Source of the DNA: Plectrocnemia conspersa
Taxonomy: Eukaryota > Arthropoda > Insecta > Trichoptera > Polycentropodidae
Direction: 5' to 3'
Length of the DNA stretch: 64,000 nucleotides
Assembly (NCBI GenBank): GCA_009617715.1
Contig: VTFK01000288.1
Location: forward strand, 1-64,000
The translations under genes and the position numbers were made by a program. Numbering within the stretch: the stretch's first letter is position 1; each line of letters starts with the position of its first letter. Positions 47,280 to 59,254 of the stretch are shown one piece after another. Below the pieces are notes generated by a model that saw only the letters and a list, made by a program, of their open reading frames with translations, was not told the origin of the DNA and made no database searches.

Positions 47280-47940
47280 CAATCAAGAAGTATTAAGTAA
47301 GTTATGAAATTCCAGACTATAATCTAATCAGTGAATAAATTATAAATTGTCATTACAGCTGTCAATCCATATATCTGTGAGATACAATCGATGAAAAATA
47401 TAAGAAAATCTAATTTGACATGATAGATAGGTGTGGTATGCCAAAAATAAATTAAATCCTAGGTAGTTAATGCAAATTAAGATGGTTCTTACGTTTTGAG
47501 TAGGGCCCTGAAGTGTAACTATGCAAAATAGTATTTAAATCAGTCAAGAGGTAAATAACTGAATAAAGCAGGAGTAATCACTAATTTTTTTTTCAAAAAT
47601 TAAAAAAATTTAATTTCAAAATTTGAAGTAATTTATTTAATTAAAAATATTATTGAAAAAATGACGCATTGGGATAATTTGTCTATACAATAGTAAATTA
47701 ATAAATACATCTAATTGAATCTAATGTTTTGAGTATTATTTTATTTAAAAAAATGGTAATGACCTTAATAAGTGAAAGTTGGATGGAGAACAAAGGACTG
47801 AAAAATATTAGTAAAATTGCGCGTTGTCGTGGTGAAATATGTTTCTTAATATATTCACTAATTTAGCTCGCAGCATTCTTTAATCGGGATTTTTAATTTG
47901 AAATTCCTGAATAACCAAATACTAAATCGAAAAATTTCAT
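47280..47940. other. AT-rich non-coding DNA, no feature seen
   Basis: No exon or element recognised immediately upstream of the TTAA element. Confidence 0.5.
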
Positions 47941-47942
47941 TC

Positions 47943-48664
47943 TTAACCCTTTAGACGCCAGTGACGTGCCTGCACGCCAAAGCTGTCGGACCGTCAAACG
48001 CCAGCGCGTGCAGGCACGCAAATGTTATTACGGACACATTTATTAATAAAATTGATTTTTTTTTCGTTAATTTAATACAGAGACATCTATTAAATGGAAT
48101 GTGATCGTTAAAATGTGCAATTTTGAACCATTCTTTTATTATTTACGATCGAGCATACAGACGTTGTTAGGGCTGCTACAATATTTTTTTTTAAATGATA
48201 CAATTTTTTGTAAAAAAAAACATTTTTTTGAATTTGAATTTTGTTTTGTTTATATTATTCCATTATAGCCATATTTACTTTTTTTTTTTTTTTTTTTGAC
48301 AAAGTTGAAATTTTTTTAAATTTATGAAGTAGCCGCCATTTTGATAAAAGATTTTTGATTAAAATAACGGAAATTATCGTGTCCCATACAAATATTAAAA
48401 AAACAACCAAAAAACATATAATATATACCACATACAATATTAATTACATATAATATTTGTGTGTGGCAGCCCTGACAGTGGTTTTTAAAACTTGTTATTT
48501 CTGTGCTTTTTTTTTTTTCACTTTTATGTTAAAATTAATAAAAAGGAAAGTAAACAGTGATTTTCCAGGTAAATAATGTTCCTCTTTCATAATAATTTAA
48601 AGGGTTGAAAATGGTGGCCTACAGAGCAAATTCATAGAAATTTGCTTGGCGTTGAACTGGTTAA
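47943..48664. mobile_element. TTAA-flanked piggyBac-like element, different family, with nested insert
   Basis: The left end TTAACCCTTTAGACGCCA (from 47943) and the reverse complement of the right end, TTAACCAGTTCAACGCCA (ending 48664), match in 14 of 18 positions and both start with TTAA. Near the left end is a 13-bp perfect inverted repeat, CGTGCCTGCACGC (47965-47977) with GCGTGCAGGCACG (48006-48018). A less extended alternative right end, TAAAGGGTTG at about 48598-48607, also matches CAACCCTTTA. No transposase is present. A hAT-type MITE appears to be nested inside. The right end lies about 50 bp before a strong splice acceptor. Confidence 0.65.
48168..48474. mobile_element. Nested hAT-type MITE
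   Basis: TAGGGCTGCTACAATATTT on the left and the reverse complement of the right end, CAGGGCTGCCACACACAAATATT, align apart from substitutions and a short gap. CAGGGCTGC is a common hAT-type terminus. The interior is A/T-rich with an unbroken run of about 17-18 T near 48279-48297. Flanking octamers (GACGTTGT and ACAGTGGT) are only partly alike, so the target duplication is unproven. Confidence 0.5.
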
Positions 48665-48715
48665 GATACATTTTTGGTTATTATCTTCTCTTATACCCCA
48701 GCTTTTTTATTTTAG

Positions 48716-48981
48716 GAGCACTGGGATACGATTCGCTGAGTTCTTGCAAAAAGTTTCATGTCGCTAAACATCTGAAGGTTGATGTCGACAAGCAAACTAA
48801 TCTTGAAGAATTCGAGTATTGGGTTCCAGAACGTCTTAAGAGAATCGCGACCGGGACGTCCGCACTAGCCGACTCACCTATAGCTGTCGCCACCCGGATC
48901 CTCAATACGCTGGCAATACACATTGATTTAATAAATGTTGTCAAGTACGAGGAGCTGGTCCGGTTCGTATCATTTAATTAG
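48716..48981 (+). CDS. Best candidate host exon: spliced-in terminal coding exon, unrecognised
   Basis: CTTCTCTTATACCCCAGCTTTTTTATTTTAG| at 48715 is a textbook 3' splice site. The frame after it runs 88 codons, begins ALGYDSLSSCKKFHVAKHLK, continues LEEFEYWVPERLKRIATG and SPIAVATRILNTLAIHIDLI, and stops at TAG 48981. Codon choice (GAC, GTC, CTG, GCC) and balanced composition stand out sharply from the flanks. The sequence looks like soluble helical protein. No good donor lies inside, so it would be a last exon. The longer frame back to 48646 crosses the TTAA element end and is not trusted. I do not recognise the family; a captured fragment of a mobile element is possible. Confidence 0.4.
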
Positions 48982-49065
48982 ATTATTCTATGATTTTTTT
49001 TATATATTGTTCACATTAGGGTAACCAGTTGAATTACAATAATCTTAATTTAATTTGAATAAATA

Positions 49066-49165
49066 AATTTTAGATATTGAACTTTGTCAAAAGCTTTCTC
49101 ATAATCTACAAAGCAAAACACATCTGCATTGACATCCGTATAACTTCGTACAATAACGTTTACAT
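49066..49165 (-). pseudogene. RTE-type LINE reverse-transcriptase fragment
   Basis: The minus strand reads SYTDVNADVFCFVDYEKAFD followed by KVQYLKF in one frame. The DVN.DVF.CF.DYEKAFD.V block, containing the first catalytic aspartate, is characteristic of RTE-like endonuclease/reverse-transcriptase proteins of arthropods. Only about 33 codons remain, without flanking blocks, so the copy is a short dead fragment. It belongs to a different LINE clade from the jockey-like relics. Confidence 0.72.
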
Positions 49166-49174
49166 TAAATATAC

Positions 49175-50385
49175 TTTCTATAATCATTATTTTTAATAAT
49201 AAAAATAATAAATTTTGTTCATGTTTTCATGAAGATGAATGAAAAAAATTAATGATTTTTTTTCTCACACACCGTATTCTTCAGACATTTCTCCAAAGGA
49301 CTATAATGTATTAAGATCTCTGCAACAGTTTTTAGGTGAAAAAAATATTTTACAAAAACAAATATGAAAAACGACATTAATAAAATTAATGCGTCCAAAA
49401 ATACACATTCTTTTTCGAATCAGAAATAAAAAAATTGATTAACACGTAGAGGATAAAGAATATATAATTTAGTAAAAGTAATAAACGTTTTATTTTTAAC
49501 TTATTTAACCTGCACCTAAAAAACGCAAATACTATGAAGCAACTCGATTAAATTAAAAAAAAGTTAATTTTAAGTTTAACTATATTTTATTGGATTAAAT
49601 TAATGGAATAAGCATTAATTACCCTTTGTACCAAAGGTATTTGTGGCAATTTTTATAGTTGATTATTATTTTTTATAATAAATTATGTACTTAATAGGAT
49701 AAGTATATTTATTTATTGTATTTATTTTACTTAATTTAACACTATTGAAACACAATGTATCAAATTTTCTACTGGTAATTGACGAGTAACCTAAGTGCTG
49801 TCTCTAATGTGTTGCAGATGATTTACTACAGATGATTGGTTGACTCCCATCTTCTGTTTTACAATGTTTTACAATGTGTTGGCATACATTTATTATGGCA
49901 TTGTACTTGTCATCATCATACTTTAAAGGCCACCCAGTCCTCAAGTTATATTAGATTTTGAACATTATATGTATTTCTAACGCATTTAAAATACCTAGTA
50001 AACAAATTAGTTTAAAATTATTTAAATTGCAAAAATACACGACAGAATAAATCATGATCCTAGTTTAATTTATGTGAAACATTATGTACTGATAACATTA
50101 TGATAAATAATGCATGTGCTATAAATATCTGATATCTTAAAATCCATGTGATTTTATTTGGACATGAAAGCTTACGTTTAAATACTGAAATTTTTTTTAA
50201 ACATTCTCGTTAAGTTGGTAACAAATAGAAGTTTGGAATGTTTGTAAATATGCTTTATTAAAATTCAGATCAAAACTCAAAGAGTAATAGGCTTCTTTTG
50301 ATTGTTACCAATGCGAGTTGATCAAAATATTTTGGTATGTCTTTCCTATATCGTAATTCCATCTTATCGTCCATTTAGAAGCGCT
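49175..50385. other. AT-rich non-coding DNA, no feature seen
   Basis: A slightly GC-richer patch at 49795-49940 holds TTTTACAATGTTTTACAATG, a local duplication. No exon or element recognised. Confidence 0.5.
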
Positions 50386-50389
50386 TAAA

Positions 50390-50995
50390 CGGTTTTGGCG
50401 AATGCAAAAACGTTAAATACAGTAAGCCGAGGTAAATTCTAGATTAGAGCCGAGTCAAAAACCGTAATGAGACCCCAATAATGAAAGAGTTGGTCACCCA
50501 CGAGTGTCCTGGTGCACCAGTCCGGCCGCCGCGCCGGTAGATAGATGTCCCGGGCTGTCGCTTAAGAATTCAATCCGCACTTGCTTCTGTTTCCATCGTC
50601 CCACGAATACGTATGAGCGATACATACTTAATTCCGCACCATTTCTCCCATTTGATGTAAGTTATTATGCAACCGGCCGTTAGCTTCATTGCCAACCAGC
50701 GAATAAACACGTACCGTGTGCCCACAGCGCATGCGCGCTTCGGCAAGAAAGTTACCGATTGTAGGACGCGCTTGAATCAATTGCAATTCACTATATGTAT
50801 TTATGGCGATCGAAATTCTGTAAGGATCAACCCATGCGACAATTCGATGGGAAAATAAGAGCCTAGATTTGTATATACGCCGGTTTATTCGCAGTATTTG
50901 GGTTAGCGCGCGCCAGCGAATTTCGTTCGGAATGTCTATGGATTTGAATTGCACATCTTGTATGTGGACGCGTGCAAAAATATGTGCGAATGCAA
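50390..50995 (-). other. Large GC-richer island with a 108-codon minus-strand frame
   Basis: About 600 bp of balanced sequence with CCGGCCGCCGCGCCGG and GCGCGCGCCAGCG, the most CpG-rich segment of the window. A minus-strand frame from ATG 50954 to 50628 (108 codons) contains RALTQILRINRRIYKSRLLF and ends QMGEMVRN. It is basic and helix-like but matches no family I recognise. A plus frame of 63 codons overlaps it. A first exon with promoter, a conserved regulatory element or a small gene are all possible. Confidence 0.25.
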
Positions 50996-50999
50996 TTAA

Positions 51000-51360
51000 G
51001 TTGTAAGGACCGTTCTACGAATAGCGATCACTCAATACATGTCTGTGGAATTCCGAAAAAAGATATACATACATATGTACATTGCATTGGAATTTATTAG
51101 GGCTTTCAATATCGAATAACATTATCAAGACCTGAATTTCAATTCATTTTAAATAATAATACTGATATTATTTTATATTATAAATATTATATAAGTATAT
51201 AAAATCCGAAAAGTATAGAAAAAAAGAGAGTAAAAATATTTTTTATTCGTTATACATTGAGTCTAATACTATCTACATTTTTTTTCAGATTGATTAAATT
51301 TTACAAATATGTGCTTCAACTGTAAAGAACACACTAAGCTAAAAGATAATATTTGATTGA
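51000..51360. other. AT-rich spacer, no feature seen
   Basis: A/T-rich sequence leading into the tandem array. Confidence 0.5.
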
Positions 51361-51367
51361 CTCAACT

Positions 51368-51960
51368 TCTCTGTTCTTGGAATATTTTATGAAAAAAATT
51401 TAGGTAAGAAATGAAAAAAACTATAAAATAAAAAATCATAATTTGCAGAATAATAATTAAAAATAATGCATCATATTAAAATAGTCCTCCGTTCTTAGAA
51501 TATCATATAAAGACATTTCAGTTAAGAAATAAAAAATACCAAATCCAAAATCGTTATTTGCAGAATAAGAAACGATAAGGAATACTTCATTTTAAAAAAA
51601 ACGAAACACAAATAAATAAAATTAAAATTTTAATTATATTTTGAATCATCCGTTCTTGGAATATTTTATAAAGGCATTTCAGGTAAGAAATGGGGAAAAT
51701 ATAAAATGCAAAATCAATAATTGCATATATAATAATGATTTTGAATCATCCGTTCTTGAAATATTATATGAAGGATTTTTAGGTAAGAAATGGGAATCAT
51801 ATTAAATACAAAATCATTATTTGCAGAATAATAAACGGCAAAGTAAACATCATTTTAAAATAATTAATTTTATTTTAAAAAAATTGCAATTTAATTTTGA
51901 ATCCTCCGGCATTTGAATTATGAAAATAAAATAAATATTAGGTTTAAAATCATTTTATCA
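51368..51960. repeat. Degenerate tandem array with recurring splice-donor-like core
   Basis: Four clear units and a fifth weaker one share the order TCCGTTCTTGGAATATTTTATAAAG, CATTTCAGGTAAGAAATG, and CAAAATCATTATTTGCAGAATAA. GTTCTT starts at about 51373, 51491, 51652 and 51752, and the fifth unit starts near 51901. Periods are irregular (about 118, 161, 100 and 150 bp). In units 1, 3 and 4 the central word is AG|GTAAGAAATG, a consensus 5' splice site, and TTTGCAG near each unit's end resembles a 3' splice site. No unit has a conserved open frame. An old minisatellite is the simplest reading. Confidence 0.82.
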
Positions 51961-51964
51961 GATA

Positions 51965-54775
51965 AAAATACACACTAAAATACGTTGCACAGAAAAACGT
52001 TAGTGAAATTGCAATACCTTTTAAATATTTTATAAATCACATATATTTAGGTATGCTTAAACTGATATTTATACCTTACATAAATATTGTTACTAAAAAT
52101 GCATAAACATTATTATTCTGATACTGATTTTTCCATTAAGATTTATATGTAAATTAATTAAAATTGTATAATAAAATATATTTTCTATGTTCTATTCTGT
52201 AATTTTCAAAGACTGTCCTTCTATTTGTGTCTAAGTAAAACCTCGCGAATGAAATACTCCAGCGATGTAAAATTTATACAGAATGCCTGCTGAGAGTTTC
52301 TAGGTTAACGCATTAAAAATAATTATACTGGAAGCTATTACTAATATAGTGTTTATTCAGTAATGGGATTTTGAAAAAAAGTATTAAAATGTATGTATTA
52401 AAAATAACCGTGTTTCTACTAAATATATTTTTTTTTTGTAAATAAATAAATGTATTACTTAATTAAAAATATTTTAATTAATTTTTTTACCACAGTTATT
52501 TATTTTTAATATTAAGAAAAGAGTATTTAATTCAGATGTACATACATGGATTTATAAATAGAAGTTGTTTAAGGGTAGATAATTTATGTAATAATATTTT
52601 TATGACAATCTACAAGAAATAAAAATAAAGCAGATTTTATTTATATAATTCAGAAACACATTTTTACTAATTAAGACCTAAACTAAAATCTTACATATAT
52701 ATATTTTCTAACACACTAACACGTGTCACGATTAAAAATGTTTTTAAAAATAGTTTAAAAATATATTATAAATAGCTAAAAAAAATCTGATTCTATCAAA
52801 AATAAAAACAGAATTCAACAAATTGGTTTCCAGCATAGAAATAATTGGCTCTCTTAATTTTCTTAAATCATTCTTAAATATAAAATTTAAAAGAATTTAG
52901 CAAACTGAAAGTAGATAAATTATAGCACATTTTTAACAACTGAGCAATGCGTTATTTACGATTGAAATAAAAACATTTCTACATAATTACAAGTATTTTT
53001 GCTTGCTAATTTTTTTATTAAAACTTATTTTAAACTATGTAAATAAAAGGTTGTAAATTGAGATTTGTAGCTAGTTTTTTAAAATAAATATCTTACCATT
53101 TTGAGAAAATATAAGATTATTGATAGTGATTTTTAAGAACTCTAGATAAATACTATTAATTATTTTAGTATAATATAATGCAAGATCATTTATCAATTTC
53201 ACATATACACGTGTGTATAATTTTTATCATACTCTTAGTCAGGGTCAACCAAGATCAATAATAATCAGAAAGTATACTACTTATTTCTATCCTTACATAC
53301 TTAGTTCGTTTTGAAAGATTTTATATAGATAACAAACACATATTTTATTATAAGAAATGAATATTCATATACATTTTAACTGTGTCATCATTATAGTTTT
53401 GCCAACAATATATTATAGCGTTATAAGGAAGTATTGACATTAACATCGTGACGATACTTAAGCAATGAATATTTAAATTAATTGAATGCAAATTACATCC
53501 AAACGATAGTTAATTGTAAATTGTCTTTAATTACAATAGTTATTTAAATATCTGAGTGATTTATTAATTGAGTAGCTGTCACTTTATTTTTAGAAGCAAT
53601 TGATAGAGTTAATTTTGCTAATAAATGCGTGGCTGATTGAGTCGTTTGCTATAAGTCATAATAACAATGTGTGTATATGGAAATGGAATTCTTACTCTAG
53701 GATGTTAATTCATTTTCCTAAGCAATAACATTTTTTTATGGAAAATAATATAATGAATCATGGAAATTTATTTTCTTCTAGTAACATCGCAAGCTACAAA
53801 GATTACAACGTAGTGATTCCGCATTTAAATTAAAATGAATGAAAAATGGTTACGGTTTTTAACAAAGCATATAATAAAGTGTAAAAAATAATTTATTTAT
53901 GTGTATATATAAATATTTTGTAGTTTACAATATTTATAATACAGCTATATATCTTGCACTATCACAACAAAAAAATATTAATCACATTTTTATTTTAAAA
54001 ATTCATGATATTTTAGTATTTATAAATACAATTTTAAAATAGTGTGTCGAATATTAAGTAGTAGTTTTCTTTCACTATCTATACCGGATATGTTTGTAAA
54101 ATATGATTGGAATAGTATACAATTGAATTTATTTTAATTGTGTTAATCTAATATTATATAATGATTGTTACAATAACAATTCTAATAGAATTTTTATTTA
54201 ACTTTATATAGCGATTTTTCTGTTTCTAAATATTGTCGCACATTATTGATATACTAAATGTACAGATTGATATACTAAATGTAGTTATCATATCATGGTG
54301 TTTAATTATTATTTATTATGATATCTTAGATACGATATAAATTAACTGTTTATGTGAATTTATACCAAATCCTTTTAAATAGTTAAATATAATGTAACTT
54401 ATGTAATTGGATATTAATACTTTTATGAATTTGTCATCAAGACTATTTCTACTGTAGTATTTTTTCTACTAGAATGCAATAACATTATTTATATTTAATG
54501 CATAAAGGATATTATAAATATACATTTAAAATTATAAATAACTATGCTATATTAATTATGATGCATCTACTGCAATATTATACAAAAAACGCAATAATAA
54601 TGCAAGAACTGCATTATGAGCCATCATAAAATTGTTCTCAACCATTCTAATCCAGCAATTATTTTTATCCTTACATAGTATATGTTAATTAAATGAATCA
54701 TGAAAAATTATCACAATATCATATAGTATTGCTAAATATATAAAATATTGATAAAGTATTTTTGTCGTATTATTA
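51965..54775. other. AT-rich non-coding DNA, no gene seen
   Basis: Nearly three kilobases of A/T sequence without recognised exons or element ends. One small tandem duplication at 54245-54283 is listed separately. Confidence 0.6.
54245..54283. repeat. 21-bp-period direct duplication
   Basis: ATTGATATACTAAATGTA occurs at 54245-54262 and again, identically, at 54266-54283 with three bases between. Likely a recent slippage or repair duplication. Confidence 0.9.
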
Positions 54776-54779
54776 AATA

Positions 54780-55200
54780 TTATGCGCGCGAGGCGAAAAA
54801 ATCTCAATAAAAAGTCGCCACGGGCGTGCTATTTGTAAACATCGACGTGAAAATATGGGAATGGAATTTATAATATTTATTATATTGTATCATACGTGCG
54901 CTTCGTTTAGTTCATCACTATATTTATACAACACTTGTGTATATGTGTAATAACAGCATCCAGTAACAACGCAGTAGTACAACAACAAATAATAACGAGC
55001 ATACTAACGAGATATAGCGTCAGATTGACTGTCAAAAATGCGTTTTCAACAATTACAAATTACACACCGTCGTGAACCGTTTTCTACGATTATTCATAGG
55101 GCGACCAGTAAAAAAGTATCCAATTTAATAACGCGTCCACTTAAAATGCACGCTCGCTGACAAGTAGATGAACAGTGCGAACACGTATTCCGGCCGAATG
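54780..55200. other. GC-richer island, candidate conserved element
   Basis: Begins with GCGCGCGAGGCGAAAAAATC and includes AAGTCGCCACGGGCGTGC and CACACCGTCGTGAACCG. CAACAACGCAGTAGTACAACAACAAATAATAACGAG is a CAA/TAA-rich stretch. No open frame of note. Confidence 0.3.
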
Positions 55201-55204
55201 AGTA

Positions 55205-57715
55205 AATAATTTATTATCTAACAGATATTGTATGTAATTATACCATTTGGTGCTTTATAAAACTCTAACAGATACACAGGTGTGAAATAAAATTTCAAAT
55301 TTGTGACGGTGATGCTTGCTCGTTACAAAACATTTTAGAAATATAATATTTTCATTTATGTGCAATACAAAATCGTATATTTTGTACTTTGCAATAAAAA
55401 TTATACAAATAAAATTATAATTATAACTATGTATTCCCAAGTCCAAACACAGCATCGAAATCGCAACGTATTAATTTATGTTTTGGGAATTGTACTCCAC
55501 GATTATTAGGCCTATTTGAATTGCAGTGGTATGTAGCTTATTTTTGTTGTATTTAATTTATTTTTAAAAAATCACGATTCATCTTCCAGGTTTTTAGATA
55601 CTTTTCTATAAACATAGATACAGTTAGGCATGTAAATGTTAACATGCGGTTTGAGAAGAGTTTTGGTACATAAAATACATATTATAATCTTTGCTACAAG
55701 TAGCATTTTTATTGGTTACTTTTTATAATTTATTAAAATTGTATTATAATATTTTGTTAAAGCTACTTAAATTTTAAATTTATAGAATTTAAAATAATCA
55801 GAATTAGTTAAATAATTTCAAAGTTTGGTTTTGTATAAATCGTAAATGAAATAGTCTTTCACATAAATAGTATTTTGTCATTTAATTTCATAAATATATT
55901 TATTTCTGTCAGTTAAAAATATTGTTAATTTTTTTTTAAATAATTATAATATTTTTTTTATAAATACAACAGGGGTTTTTACATTGAATAGACGTATTGT
56001 CTATTGCATCCTTCATGCACAAAAGGGTAGTTTTTATGCTGTTTAACAAGCGGTTAATGTAAGCGAAATCTTAGATATTTATGTTATCTATATCATAGTT
56101 GCAATTGTAAGTAACGCAATTGTGGCATTAAGTATTCTTTTATTGTTATTGAGCTTTTTGTCAAAATGCTTGTCACTTAAGCTGGGTGGGACCTCCCACA
56201 AGAAAAAAATAAATTATAAAAGAACCACATTTTAGACAAACGATTATGTTTTTATTATATAACGGTAAATCATAATATTTTGGTGGTATAAAAACTGCAT
56301 GAATTATGTAAAAACTGCAATTTTTGTAATCAGCATTACTTGTTTGTGCACTTAAAAATTCTTTTTGCCCACGCAATGTTAAAGCAGTGCATTGAAACAG
56401 CTATAAATATATAAAAAATTAGTGTATTTTGAATTAAAGTATAATAAAATTTTATATCACACATTGAATTTATGAATTGGTTGATACGTTGATAAGTATT
56501 ATTTTAAACAAATATTAATGGATTTTAATTATTTATAGTTTACATCATTATACACATATCCAATTAAACATAAAATTACAAGTTGACAATATTCTTACTG
56601 GTATTAAAGTACGCATAGCAACAGTAGCACTATATATGTTATAGTTAAAACTACGCAAATATTTAATTTAATATTTTTAACTAAAAGATTATTTGACGAC
56701 AGATTTAATAAGTGATCTTAAAAATTATGAGTGATAATGAAAAATCTAGACACTCAAGCAAAGACTTTCAATGACTGCTATTTTACCTCTTCACACTTTT
56801 ATATAATTGTGGTAATTTATTAATTATTATTTATTGAACTGTTATTAACTATTTCGGCATATATTTTGGCCGAAAAGTCACACCTATTCGGCCTGAAAAT
56901 ATGAAATATTATGTTTTTAAGCAATAAAAGTTTTGATCAGATCAAAAAAGTATATTTTTTTTGATACACAAATAAAATTCTCATAACAAATGTTTTTTAG
57001 TAGTCCCATAAATTATTTCTCATACTTGATGTGAGATTTCTGTTTCATATGATAAGTAACAAAGTGGCAAGATTATATAGTTCATCACATCGAAAACAGA
57101 TATATTCTTAATGTCTTAGATACATAAAATTAATTCAAAGATTTTTAACATGAAAAATAAAAATATTTATATTAATCTTTATTTTATAATATTTTTTAAG
57201 CTGACTAGATATTTTCTTCATTTGAATATATTACATATTTTCAAGAATCTGTTAATTAATTCCTGTCTTTATTATTTACATGTTAAGTCATAAAATAAAA
57301 ATAGGTGAAAGCAATTTATGTGTTATGTAGTTGTTTGAAATCATAATTTTATAACTTTAGTAATAAATTATTACCTAATAAACATACAAATTTACAAAAC
57401 CGATAATAATACAACCGCAAACCTTGCGCTAAAACAAAATTACTAATAAATTTTACTAACACCCTTTCTTCTCAAGTTCACCGGCTGACATTTACGATAA
57501 TATTTTTATTATTCATATATAAACTATAAAATCGATCATAAATTATTTTGCATAAAACTAGGCATGAGATGGTATCACATTTTAAATTAGCTCGAATATG
57601 AAGTCATAGATGGAAAATTACGATCTTTGAGCTTAATGAGGTGTCAGCTCTACACTCAATATTTAAATAATTATTCACAGCTCCATTGTTTAATTAAAAC
57701 GGTTTAATTGAAGTG
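55205..57715. other. AT-rich non-coding DNA, no feature seen
   Basis: The minus frames at 55255-55455 and 56173-56376 have no motif or splice context. No transposon ends recognised. Confidence 0.55.
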
Positions 57716-57719
57716 TCAA

Positions 57720-58165
57720 CCGACTGTGGATTTACAACACGTATGATTTCACGCTGGACTGCGACGGTAATAACTAACCGAGTGGCAAACACGTGATCGA
57801 AAGCTCGCGTGAGAAACCGATCAGCCTCGGAAGAACATCAAGAATGGGGGCACAAGGTGATGATGCTAAATCACAAAAGGAACAATTGTTTTGCACCTTA
57901 CTTGCCAATAAGGTAACCAATGTATTGAAAAAACCTTGAAAATCTAATCGCCTGTTTAAAAAGTAGATCGATTTAACATTATAATGGTTCAATCGTTAAA
58001 AATGGTCATGCTATAAATTTAGAATCATAATTAGACCGGTTGCAGGGGGCGACTTGCTAATTTTACAGTCTGGTAATAATTTGATAACGCGGTGCTTCGG
58101 GGCTGCAATGCGGGGGTGTAAATTTCAATTTATAATAAATGGCGTGGCATAGTGAAATTTCGGGG
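57720..58165. other. GC-richer island, candidate conserved element
   Basis: Contains GGACTGCGACGGTAATAACTAACCGAG and GCTTCGGGGCTGCAATGCGGGGG. A 72-codon minus frame (57774-57992) has a low-complexity leucine/serine character and no domain. Confidence 0.28.
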
Positions 58166-58169
58166 TTGG

Positions 58170-58925
58170 GTTATCTATTTACATTGTAATCAGGAAGGTT
58201 GTGGTTTTTTAAATTAAATAAAATTACGATGAGTACTAGCTTAAGCGTCAGTATTTAAACCATACTCTGAAAAACGAGATTCGAATTAAAATTTAGCTGT
58301 GTTTTTTTATTTATATTAAATCTACGATACATAATATGTGCTTTTTATGTATCTATATTTTTTAGAATAAAAAAATATATACTAGAAAAATAAATAATAA
58401 TTATAAATAAATACTAAATATACTAATTTCAGTTTCTTAAAAAAGTATGATAATTTATATTTTGTATGGTAACTGTGTTAAGAGCACACTAAGTATCTGA
58501 ATGAGTCTCTCTAACTATGTAAAATGGCTGGTTATATTATTATTTTTGTATAAATCATTTGGGAACTTCAAACACAATCTAGTTTGCTAGATAATATATG
58601 TGAAGAAAAAACAAGATATCCGCTGTCCCGTAATATCCATAAATCAAAATCATCAAATGATGCACTTAGCAGGTTCAAGATTTAATATTTTTTTGGTTGA
58701 TATTAAACGGTCTGATACACTATGGCAATAATGACTAGTAGTGTAATATGTATATAATAACAGGGGAGGAATAATGTGTTGCACACGTCATATTTTCACG
58801 CTTAATGACTTTGCAATTTCGTTTATGAAATTATCCGCCAACACGTCTACCAAAATACCATCTAGGATCTTAAACTATAATTATCTGAGATGTTAATTAT
58901 TATTTTGCTATCTTTAATAATAAAA
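58170..58925. other. AT-rich non-coding DNA, no feature seen
   Basis: No coding or mobile-element signal recognised. Confidence 0.5.
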
Positions 58926-58929
58926 AACC

Positions 58930-59250
58930 GGCTACTAGTTGGTTGCTTTTGAATCCGCCCTCTCATTAAGAGTCAGGTCCATTGATGCTGGCGCGGCCTT
59001 GCCCGCAAACGTTTCTCACGCATCTTCTGTTGCATTTTTCTAACATTTCTCAATGGACATTTGTGGAAAAAATGACCAAGCATAACACCAGCGGCTGTGA
59101 CCATATAAAGGTCCAATACCGGTCCACGAGACCGAAAGGGATCCAGCGCGACCCTGTCGAAGATAAATCAGCGACTTTGAAAACCGCACCTTCCGTTGCT
59201 TTGAAACGGCATACGATAATTACGCTTCCCATTGAAGACAATTAATCTCA
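58930..59250 (+). other. GC-richer island with overlapping open frames on both strands
   Basis: A plus frame (58982-59245, 87 codons from TTG/ATG) contains KVQYRSTRPKGIQRDPVEDK and ends at TAA. A minus frame of 63 codons covers the same DNA. CCATATAAAGG inside is TATA-like. No family is recognised and no splice site frames the frame clearly, so a short gene or regulatory DNA cannot be separated. Confidence 0.25.
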
Positions 59251-59254
59251 TTGC

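Noticed and set aside
48255..48437. 60-codon minus frame
   Set aside because: Lies inside the nested MITE and includes a homopolymer-encoded lysine run.
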